From the NCBI GenBank assembly GCA_964630785.1, contig CAZVZG010000017.1, positions 37,507 to 101,506 of the forward strand: 64,000 nucleotides of DNA, written 5' to 3'. The notes beneath the pieces were generated by a model. That model worked only from the letters and a program-made list of their open reading frames with translations. It was not told where the DNA came from and searched no databases. Position numbers and translations under genes: made by a program. Position 1 is the first letter of the stretch, and every line of letters begins with the position of its first letter. Shown in pieces: positions 57,868 to 64,000 of this stretch. The DNA is from JADLCX01 sp964630785. Its GTDB lineage: Bacteria > Planctomycetota > Phycisphaerae > Phycisphaerales > UBA1924.

Positions 57868-59376
57868 TTATCGACGTTGGGCGGTCGGCTCGGTGCGCAG
57901 GCGGGCGATGTTGGCGGTGGTGCTCTGACCCTCGACCACGCTCAACCATTCCACGCGCCCGCCGATCTCGGCCATCGCCAGAGCCTCGGGCACCTTATCT
58001 GGCGCGTACTGATCGCCCTTGACCAGAACGTCGGGGCGGATCGCCCGCACCAGCCCGACGGCGGTGTCCTCGCCGAACACCACCACCGCGCCCACACACC
58101 CCAGCGCGGCCAGCATGTCGGCGCGCATGTCCACCCCCTGCACCGGGCGCGACGGGCCCTTGAGTCGGCGGACGGAGTCGTCGTCGTTGACCGCGACGAT
58201 CAGAAAATCACCGAGCCCGGCGGCGCGGGCGAGCAGCGAGACGTGCCCGGGGTGCAGCAGGTCGAAGCACCCGTTGGCGAAAACGATCCGCTTGCCCTCG
58301 GTCCGCAGGGCCGAGACCTCCACCATCAACTCTTCAAGCGTGCGGCGTTTGCCGGCCGCGCCCTGCTCGCGGACGAGGCACTCGCGGTGGACTTTCTCCA
58401 GGGGCATGGGCACGACGCCGAAAACTTCGACCTCGAGCCCCGCCGCGGCGTTGGCGAAGCGCACGGCGTCGTGCCAGCCGACGCCGTTGGCCCGGGACGC
58501 GGCGAGGGCGGCGAGCACCATGTCGCCCGCGCCCGAGACGTCGTAGACCTGCCTGGCGCAGGTCGGCACGACGATCGGCCGCTCGCCGCGTTCGAGCAGC
58601 ATCGCGCCGTGGCGATCGAGCGTGATCACCGTGGCTTCAAGCTCCAGCTCGTTGAGCAACCGCTCGGCGATCGGCGCGAACAGTTCGGGCGCGGCCTCGG
58701 GCGGAAGCTCATCGCCCGTCGCGCCGGTGGCCTCGGTGCGGTTGGGCGTGATCGTCGATGCGCCGCGGTACTTGGCGTAGTTGTCGATCGCGGCCGGGTC
58801 CACAAGCACCGGCACACCGTGACGCCGGGCCGCACGGATGACCTGCTGGCAGACGCCGTGTTCGCCGGGCGTGCAAACGCCCTTGCCGTAGTCTTCGATG
58901 CACAGCACGTCGGTGCCGGGGAGCAGCCGCTCGACGTGCTCGACCATCCGCTGCGACACGTCCTCACCCGGCGGCGTGCGCGATTCGTAGTCCACGCGGA
59001 ACATCTTCTGCGGGTGGCGATGCTGGGCCAGGCCGATGAGCGATCGCTTGACGGTGGTCGGGCGCGCAGGGTCGGCGACGAGCGAATCCGAGTTGACGCC
59101 GGCCGCAGCGAGCGCGGCCCGGAGCAGGTCGGCCTCGCGGTCATCGCCCGTGAGCCCGACGGCGTGAACCGTGCCTTTCATGGCGACCAGGTCGAGGCAG
59201 ACGTTGGCCGCGCCGCCGGGGCGGTTCTCCTCTCGCTGCGCGTGCAGCACGGGCACCGGCGCCTCGGGGCTGAGACGATCGGCGTTGCCGTACACAAGCT
59301 GGTCGAGCATGAAATCGCCGATCACGATCGCGGTGAACGGTCGCCAGCGGGAGAGGTGTTCGAGCAGCGTGCTCAT
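57868..59376 (-). CDS. hldE: Bifunctional heptose kinase/adenylyltransferase HldE
   Basis: HldE phosphorylates and adenylylates heptose for the LPS inner core. The 502-residue product has a ribokinase-like domain (IGDFMLDQLVYGNADRLSPE; DVSGAGDMVLAALAASR) and a nucleotidyltransferase domain (FANGCFDLLHPGHVSLLARA). Both domains look complete. lpxK upstream fits a lipid A/LPS role. Confidence 0.93.
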   Translation of the reverse strand: MSTLLEHLSRWRPFTAIVIGDFMLDQLVYGNADRLSPEAPVPVLHAQREENRPGGAANVCLDLVAMKGTVHAVGLTGDDREADLLRAALAAAGVNSDSLVADPARPTTVKRSLIGLAQHRHPQKMFRVDYESRTPPGEDVSQRMVEHVERLLPGTDVLCIEDYGKGVCTPGEHGVCQQVIRAARRHGVPVLVDPAAIDNYAKYRGASTITPNRTEATGATGDELPPEAAPELFAPIAERLLNELELEATVITLDRHGAMLLERGERPIVVPTCARQVYDVSGAGDMVLAALAASRANGVGWHDAVRFANAAAGLEVEVFGVVPMPLEKVHRECLVREQGAAGKRRTLEELMVEVSALRTEGKRIVFANGCFDLLHPGHVSLLARAAGLGDFLIVAVNDDDSVRRLKGPSRPVQGVDMRADMLAALGCVGAVVVFGEDTAVGLVRAIRPDVLVKGDQYAPDKVPEALAMAEIGGRVEWLSVVEGQSTTANIARLRTEPTAQRR

Positions 59377-59417
59377 GGGGTGGGGCGGGAGGCGGGGAGA
59401 TTCAGAAGGCCCGAAGT

Positions 59418-60572
59418 TTATCCCGATGCGGAGGGCCCGCCGGCCCCGCGGACGGTGGCCAGCACCCTGGAATCCAACTCCGGTTGGCCGCGATCAAAGA
59501 CCATCGCCAGCACCGGTCGCACGACGGGCCGATGGTCGAAACGGTCGGGCGGCAGGCGGCGGAGCTTGGACCAGTCCTTGTCGGTGATGACGATCGCGTC
59601 GGCGTCCCCCTCGGCCGCGAGTCGAGACAGCGCCGACACGACCTCCGGCCCGTACGGGTCGTGGTCCGGCAGGACCATCGTGCCGACGACGTGACCGGCG
59701 GAGCGTCCGTCACCGTGTTCCAAGCCCTCGCCCACTGTCGCGCGGAGCGAGTGGATGAAGCCCCGCGGGTTACCGATCGCGCACGCCGCGGCGACGCGTT
59801 TGCCCAGCAGCCAGTCGAGCGGGAGGAGCGTTTCGCTCTCGCCGTCGCCCGTGCGCAGGCCCGTCCAGACGTGGCGGGCGACTGCGTCGGCGCCTTTCCC
59901 GACCCTGGATCGCAGACCGGCGTCCACTTGTGTGACTTGGACGGGATCAACGAGCTCGGCGTGCGTGAACACGATGAAGCCCGCGCGGGTAAGGCTCTCG
60001 ACCGGCTCGCGCAGCCAGCCCGCGGGCAACAACCGATCGTCCAGCGGCGGGCGCGAGGCGTCGATGAGCACGATGTCCAGGTCACGTGCGATCTTGCGGT
60101 GCTGGAAGCCGTCGTCCAGGACTACGCACGTGGGCCGGGACCCGGGCTCGCTCGCGGAGAACAGACGGCGCAGACCGCGGAGCCGGTCGGGCTGAGCCAC
60201 GATCGGTACGCCGGGGAACATGCGCCGGTAGGCGTCGGTCTCGTCGGGCTCGTTCAACCTGCCCCGGCGTGCGCGGGCCCGCGAGGGCGTGTAGCCGCGC
60301 ATCGCGATGCACGGGCGGATCGGCTCGCGGTGCAGGCCCGGGTCTCCTCGGAGAAGCGTCGCGACCATGTGTGCGACCATCGGGGTCTTGCCCGTGCCGC
60401 CGACAGAGAGGTTGCCGACGCTGATGACCGGAACGTCGAGGCGCGTGACGCCGCGGCCGCGGTCGAACGCGCGGTTGCGCCGCGTGATCGCGAACCGGTA
60501 GGCGGGCTCGAACAGCCGCCCGAGCCGGGCCGGGACCGGGCCGCGGAGCCGGGGATCGTCAGCGCTCGGCAC
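59418..60572 (-). CDS. lpxK: Tetraacyldisaccharide 4'-kinase LpxK
   Basis: LpxK adds the 4' phosphate of lipid A at the inner membrane. The product has VISVGNLSVGGTGKTPMVAH (Walker A), DDGFQHRKIARDLDIVLIDA and the C-terminal VITDKDWSKLRRLPPDRF. The GTG at 60572 (VPSADDPRLRGPVPAR) is chosen; it overlaps the end of the upstream membrane-protein gene by 14 bases. No strong ribosome site is seen. Length is near the family's. Confidence 0.9.
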   Translation of the reverse strand: MPSADDPRLRGPVPARLGRLFEPAYRFAITRRNRAFDRGRGVTRLDVPVISVGNLSVGGTGKTPMVAHMVATLLRGDPGLHREPIRPCIAMRGYTPSRARARRGRLNEPDETDAYRRMFPGVPIVAQPDRLRGLRRLFSASEPGSRPTCVVLDDGFQHRKIARDLDIVLIDASRPPLDDRLLPAGWLREPVESLTRAGFIVFTHAELVDPVQVTQVDAGLRSRVGKGADAVARHVWTGLRTGDGESETLLPLDWLLGKRVAAACAIGNPRGFIHSLRATVGEGLEHGDGRSAGHVVGTMVLPDHDPYGPEVVSALSRLAAEGDADAIVITDKDWSKLRRLPPDRFDHRPVVRPVLAMVFDRGQPELDSRVLATVRGAGGPSASG

Positions 60573-61050
60573 GCGGTGGGTCTCGATGGTCGCCGAGGCC
60601 GCTCCCCGCGCTTTCGCCGGCGCCCGCGACCAACACGCGCGGGGCGTGCCGTTCGACGAGTTGGCGTCCCGCGTCGAGCCGCATCTGCCGGCGGAGCTCA
60701 CGGCGCGCTTGCCAACCGTGCACCAGCGTCGCGATCGCGTCGGCGCCCGCAAGCGAGATCACCACACCCAGCAGGCCGATGATCAGGAGCCAGACGATCA
60801 CAAACTCGCGGGTCTCTCGGGGGCGTGCGGTCGGTTCCTCGACCACGGCCGCCACGCCCAGGGCGTATGCCAGGAACGCGGTCACGAACAGCATGAGGAT
60901 TCCGTTGACCACGCGCAGGCGGCGGCGACGCATCGGCAGGTCGCCCGCGTGCGTCGCGAGCACGTGCCCGGCCACGACCAGCATGGTGGCGGCCGCGACG
61001 GGCAGCACCACCCAGCCGGGCAGGATCGTGGTCGAGACGAGCAGGGTCAT
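60559..61050 (-). CDS. Membrane protein of unknown function
   Basis: The 163-residue product has three hydrophobic segments (PGWVVLPVAAATMLVVAGHV; GILMLFVTAFLAYALGVAAV; VIVWLLIIGLLGVVISLAG) and an Arg-rich tail. No family recognised. Its stop overlaps the lpxK start, suggesting shared translation. It may serve the lipid A pathway, but this is only neighbourhood inference. Confidence 0.75.
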   Translation of the reverse strand: MTLLVSTTILPGWVVLPVAAATMLVVAGHVLATHAGDLPMRRRRLRVVNGILMLFVTAFLAYALGVAAVVEEPTARPRETREFVIVWLLIIGLLGVVISLAGADAIATLVHGWQARRELRRQMRLDAGRQLVERHAPRVLVAGAGESAGSGLGDHRDPPRAER

Positions 61051-61099
61051 ACCGCCAAGTTTATCGGGACCCGGGGGACCGGCCCATGAACCGCCGGCC

Positions 61100-61804
61100 T
61101 CACCGACCGCCCGCGAAGGCCCGCAGCCGCTCGGCCAGCCGCGCCATGGGCAGCCCCATCACGGTGCCGGGGTCGCCCTCGACAGTGATGGGCCAGCCGG
61201 CCTGGAGGCGCTCGGCGAGGTTGTAGGCTCCGGCCTTGCCGCGCCACTGCCCGGAATCGAGGTAGACGTGGACCTCGGCGTCGGAAACCGGCCCCACCGT
61301 GACGTGGGCGCGGTCGAAGAACAGGTCCCGACGCCCCGTGTCCACGTCGAGGATGGCGACGCCGGTGAGCACGTCGTGCTCGCCGTTCACGAGCCGGCGC
61401 AGGGTCCGCTCGGCATCCGCTCGATCGGCGGGCTGACCGATGATCGCCCCGTCGTCGGCGACCACCGTGTCCGCCCCGAGCACCACCTCACCCCGCTCCG
61501 AGGGGACGACGCGCCGGCGATCGCCCAACCGCGTGAGCGCGGCCGCGGCCTTGAGGTAGGCCAGCGCCACCACCCACTGCTCTGCGCCAACCCGGCCGGC
61601 GGTCATGTGACCGTCGTCAACGCCCGAGTCCACGACGTCGTACTCGATCCCGGCCTGCTCAAGCATCAACCGCCGGCGCGGCGACCGGCTGGCCAACAGC
61701 ACGCGCGGCAGGCTCGCCGCGTCGGTCGGCGAGAGCGATCGGCGCTGGGGCTGGATCGGTCGGTGGGTCACACTGGGCCTCTGGCGTTCGAGCAGCAGCA
61801 TCAT
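61100..61804 (-). CDS. maf: Maf-family nucleotide pyrophosphatase
   Basis: Maf proteins hydrolyse modified or canonical nucleoside triphosphates. The product has LLASRSPRRRLMLEQAGIEY, VVLGADTVVADDGAIIGQPA, and GKAGAYNLAERLQAGWPITV, all Maf signatures. ATGs at 61804 and 61801 are adjacent and 61840 is further upstream; AAGGGG lies at a normal distance from 61801. It diverges from the nitrilase-family gene. Confidence 0.9.
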   Translation of the reverse strand: MMLLLERQRPSVTHRPIQPQRRSLSPTDAASLPRVLLASRSPRRRLMLEQAGIEYDVVDSGVDDGHMTAGRVGAEQWVVALAYLKAAAALTRLGDRRRVVPSERGEVVLGADTVVADDGAIIGQPADRADAERTLRRLVNGEHDVLTGVAILDVDTGRRDLFFDRAHVTVGPVSDAEVHVYLDSGQWRGKAGAYNLAERLQAGWPITVEGDPGTVMGLPMARLAERLRAFAGGR

Positions 61805-61891
61805 GCCCCCTTGTTCGGCAAAGACTCTCGCGGCTTGCATCCATGGCCGGCCCGCGCGGTCCGTCTCGTTCCGCCCTCAGGGACGCGCCAC

Positions 61892-61897
61892 TATGAT
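61892..61897 (+). promoter_or_regulatory. Candidate -10 box of the nitrilase-family gene
   Basis: TATGAT lies about 27 bases upstream of the ATG at 61924, with a weak TTCCGC 17 bases further upstream. The ATG also has GGAGG at four to five bases. Confidence 0.35.
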
Positions 61898-61923
61898 CGG
61901 CCCGTCGGCGATTCGGAGGACAG

Positions 61924-62745
61924 ATGCAGGCCCACCTCGTGCAGATGGACATTGCCTGGGAAGATCAACCGGCGAACCACCGAAAGGTTGAGGCGTTGTT
62001 GTCGGGCGCTACCACCGGTCCGGGTGATCTGGTGGTGCTGCCGGAGATGTTCGACACCGGGTTCTCCTTCAACCTGGAAGTCACCGCCGATCGCGATGGC
62101 CGCACGCTCGGGTTTTTGTGCAACTTGGCGAGAGCACGCCGGTTGACGGTGCACGGTTCGCGGACCACCGTTGGCGAAGACGGACGCGGGCGAAACCGCG
62201 CAACCGTGGTCGGGCCGGACGGTTCGGTGCTGTGCGAGTACGACAAGGTGCACCCGTTCTCGCTGGGCACGCCGAGCGAAGCGCAACGCTTCGCGCCGGG
62301 CGGTGAGGTCGTGACCTATCCCTGGCTCGACGCTTCCGGAAACAGGCTGACAACAGTCTGCCCGGCGATCTGCTACGACCTGCGCTTCCCTGAACTCTTC
62401 CGCTTGGGCATGCTCAAGGGAGCAGAGGTGTTCGCGATCGGGTCGAACTGGCCGAGCAACCGCGAGTTCCACCGGCGCACGCTCAGCATCGCCCGGGCGA
62501 TCGAGAACCAGGCGTTCGTCCTGAGCGTGAACCGGTGCGGGCAGGACCCGGCGCTCGAGTACCCCGGCGGAACGCTGGCGGTCAGCCCTCGCGGCGAGCC
62601 GCTCGGCGAGTTGGGGCCCGGGGAGGGTGTGCTTTCGGTCGAGGTTGATCTCGACGACCTGCGACGCTGGCGGGGCGTGTTCAAGGCCTGGCGGGACGTT
62701 CGCCTGATCTCGGACGGCCCGGACGGCGGGACGCGGGTCCGATAG
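61924..62745 (+). CDS. Nitrilase-family (Nit) carbon-nitrogen hydrolase
   Basis: The 273-residue product has the Glu-Lys-Cys catalytic triad: LPEMFDTGF (Glu41), EYDKVHPF (Lys108) and VCPAICYDLRFPELFR (Cys150). Its length and motifs match YafV/omega-amidase-like Nit proteins that hydrolyse small amides such as alpha-ketoglutaramate. The exact substrate cannot be told. Confidence 0.9.
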   Translation: MQAHLVQMDIAWEDQPANHRKVEALLSGATTGPGDLVVLPEMFDTGFSFNLEVTADRDGRTLGFLCNLARARRLTVHGSRTTVGEDGRGRNRATVVGPDGSVLCEYDKVHPFSLGTPSEAQRFAPGGEVVTYPWLDASGNRLTTVCPAICYDLRFPELFRLGMLKGAEVFAIGSNWPSNREFHRRTLSIARAIENQAFVLSVNRCGQDPALEYPGGTLAVSPRGEPLGELGPGEGVLSVEVDLDDLRRWRGVFKAWRDVRLISDGPDGGTRVR

Positions 62746-62918
62746 CCCGGGCGCGACGCGATCGGCACAGTCGGCACAGACGGGCACGCCCGGGTTGCCT
62801 CCCGGCTTTCGGGCTTGCCCGATCGATCGATCGCGGCGATTGATGTTGTGCCGATCCCTTTGTCGCCATGCCTGCGCTGAGGGACGAGCGCCCTCGATGC
62901 CGCTCGAAGGAGTCGATC

Positions 62919-63284
62919 ATGAGTTCAGATGGAAGGGACAAGAAGGACGTCGATCGGCGTCGCGCCGGCCGCGTGCGTTGCGGATTGACCACCTGCCAGT
63001 ACGGCGCGGTGGTGAATATCTCGAAGTCCGGCATGCGCGTGGTCAGCCGGAAGATGGTCCCGGCCCCGCCGCCGGACTCCGTGATGCAACTCATCATCAC
63101 GGCCGCGGGAAAGACGCTGACTGTGCCCGGGCGACCGGTGCACAACCGGCCGCGATCGGATGGGGCGTTCGACGTCGGGTTCCAGTTTGTCGGGATCACC
63201 GAGACGCAGGCACGAGAACTGGTCGAGTTGGCCCGGGTCGCTTTCGACAGCCTGCTGGTGTACCAGGATCGAAGGACCGGATAG
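62919..63284 (+). CDS. PilZ-like domain protein
   Basis: The ATG at 62919 (MSSDGRDKKDVDRRRAGRVR) has GAAGGAG six bases upstream. The product shows the PilZ-type RRxxRxxCG and VNISKSGMRV pattern, suggesting c-di-GMP binding, and a short length of ~121 residues. It is followed by a second PilZ-like gene 33 bases later. The first Arg-rich part fits the RxxxR motif. Confidence 0.8.
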   Translation: MSSDGRDKKDVDRRRAGRVRCGLTTCQYGAVVNISKSGMRVVSRKMVPAPPPDSVMQLIITAAGKTLTVPGRPVHNRPRSDGAFDVGFQFVGITETQARELVELARVAFDSLLVYQDRRTG

Positions 63285-63316
63285 ATAGGCCGAGCTAAAG
63301 TCGAGGAGGTAACGGC

Positions 63317-63721
63317 ATGAGCGCGTCGGCGTCGGGCAAGCCCGGAGGTTCCATCGCGAAGGCCGGGGTCAACTTCCTCAAAAAGCTGGTGTTGGAAAAC
63401 TACGACGAACCGATGAGCAACCGCCGCGAGCAGGAGCGGCAGAGCGTCGTCGGCGAGGTGGAGTTCACGCTGCTCGACGCTTCCGGGCAACCGGAAGCCA
63501 CGGGCCGAGCGTTTGTGCGAAACACGAGCCGGATGGGGTGCGGCCTGTGGTCGCGCGTGGCCATGCCCATCGGAACGACCGTCATGGTCCGGGGCGAAGG
63601 CGTCGGTGCTGAAGGCAAGATCCAGCGGCTGGCCACGGTGTGCCACTGCCGCGGCGCCTCGGGCACGGGGTTCGCCATCGGGGTCAGGTTCGCGAGCGAG
63701 TCGGACGCGCGGGCGGCGTGA
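63317..63721 (+). CDS. Second PilZ-like domain protein
   Basis: The 134-residue product has MSNRREQERQSVVGEVEFTL (RxxxR region) and FVRNTSRMGCGLWSRVAMP, the second PilZ-like motif. GGAGG seven bases upstream supports the ATG at 63317. Together with the preceding gene it suggests a pair of c-di-GMP-linked proteins; their target is not known. Confidence 0.75.
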   Translation: MSASASGKPGGSIAKAGVNFLKKLVLENYDEPMSNRREQERQSVVGEVEFTLLDASGQPEATGRAFVRNTSRMGCGLWSRVAMPIGTTVMVRGEGVGAEGKIQRLATVCHCRGASGTGFAIGVRFASESDARAA

Positions 63722-63723
63722 CC

Positions 63724-63978
63724 TTACGCGGCCCTGAGGCAAGCGGCGTCGTACGCCCGGCGCTTGTCCGCGTCCTTGAGCACGTTGTACGCCTTGTGCA
63801 CCTCGACGAAGATGTCTTGCGACTCCGACGACTTGCTCAGGTCCGGGTGGTGCTTTCGGGCCAGGTCGCGGAAGGCCCGCTGAATGTCGTCGAGGGTCGC
63901 CTGCGGCGCGACGCCGAGGATCGCGTACAGGTCCGGGATCTCGGCCCGGCCCGAAAGCCGTGCACCCCCCCCCCCCAC
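63724..63978 (-). CDS. J-domain protein, start uncertain at a G tract
   Basis: The product has YAILGVAPQATLDDIQRAFR and RKHHPDLSKSSESQDIFVEV, a J domain with the HPD motif, so it should stimulate a DnaK-type chaperone. The frame begins at a GTG at 63978 and goes straight into a glycine run coded by a 12-nt G tract (63965-63976, sense strand). The true start may lie nearer the J domain or outside the window. It is convergent with the PilZ pair. Confidence 0.75.
   Translation of the reverse strand: MGGGGARLSGRAEIPDLYAILGVAPQATLDDIQRAFRDLARKHHPDLSKSSESQDIFVEVHKAYNVLKDADKRRAYDAACLRAA
63965..63976. repeat. 12-nt C tract at the J-domain gene start
   Basis: Twelve consecutive C (plus strand) encode the glycine run at the start of the J-domain gene. 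Further C-rich sequence follows to the window end. Confidence 0.8.
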
Positions 63979-64000
63979 ACCCCCGACCCCCCCGCCCCCC

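Noticed and set aside
60559..61050. LptA/LptC or lipid A transporter for the membrane protein next to lpxK
   Set aside because: Three hydrophobic segments without recognisable motifs; no support for any named transporter.

Overview
The window reads as a high-GC, Gram-negative planctomycete, most likely Phycisphaerae-like. Pointers are a surface protein with the planctomycete N-terminal EPRVLLS motif, PEP-CTERM-type tails ending in RRRR, a dockerin-like SVQDIFDFL tail, lipid A and heptose genes (lpxK, hldE), and a PurS-PurL fusion. No rRNA, tRNA, CRISPR array, prophage or insertion sequence was found. Assignment rests on motifs read by eye; no database was searched.

Layout. 1-9461: most of an S10-spc ribosomal protein operon on the minus strand in canonical order (rpsJ, rplC, rplD, rplW, rplB, rpsS, rplV, rpsC, rplP, rpmC, rpsQ, rplN, rplX, rplE, rpsN, rpsH, and rplF cut by the window edge), with a strong promoter and a roughly 290-nt leader before rpsJ. 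9597-16548: secreted proteins (an unrecognised exported protein, an M28 peptidase, a repeat-rich dockerin-tailed protein with a frameshift, and a formylglycine-enzyme-like PEP-CTERM protein). 16785-30792: housekeeping and envelope genes (ruvB, a GT39 glycosyltransferase, a zinc-ribbon coiled-coil protein, cdsA, uppS, purA, a DUF255 thioredoxin-fold protein, galE, tatD, lgt). 30801-38000: purL, rnhA, a CAP-domain surface protein, an aminotransferase. 38060-45904: a minus-strand run of pilT-, pilC-, pilV-, pilX- and pulJ-like pilus genes followed by a ferredoxin-NADP reductase-like gene. 46089-52892: DUF4126, an aromatic-rich exported protein, yceH-like, a lipoprotein, an amidohydrolase, a GT4 glycosyltransferase, a flavin reductase-like protein. 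53233-57624: an isolated mraZ with its own operator, a hairpin-rich non-coding stretch ending in an intrinsic terminator, then oxidoreductases and a PEP-CTERM protein. 57868-64000: hldE, lpxK, maf, a nitrilase-family gene, two PilZ-like proteins and a J-domain protein at the edge.

Most unusual signals. (1) rplV encodes L22 with an extra N-terminal region of about 75 residues that resembles a Cro/C1-type helix-turn-helix. (2) Degenerate 7- or 8-nt tandem arrays, several followed by an inverted copy, sit in at least seven gaps between genes and twice inside purL in frame. (3) The stretch after mraZ holds a chain of perfect hairpins and a T7 terminator but no convincing gene. (4) Homopolymer C/G tracts of 12-14 nt lie in or next to genes, including purL and uppS. 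(5) A single-base frameshift separates a dockerin-like tail from its protein.
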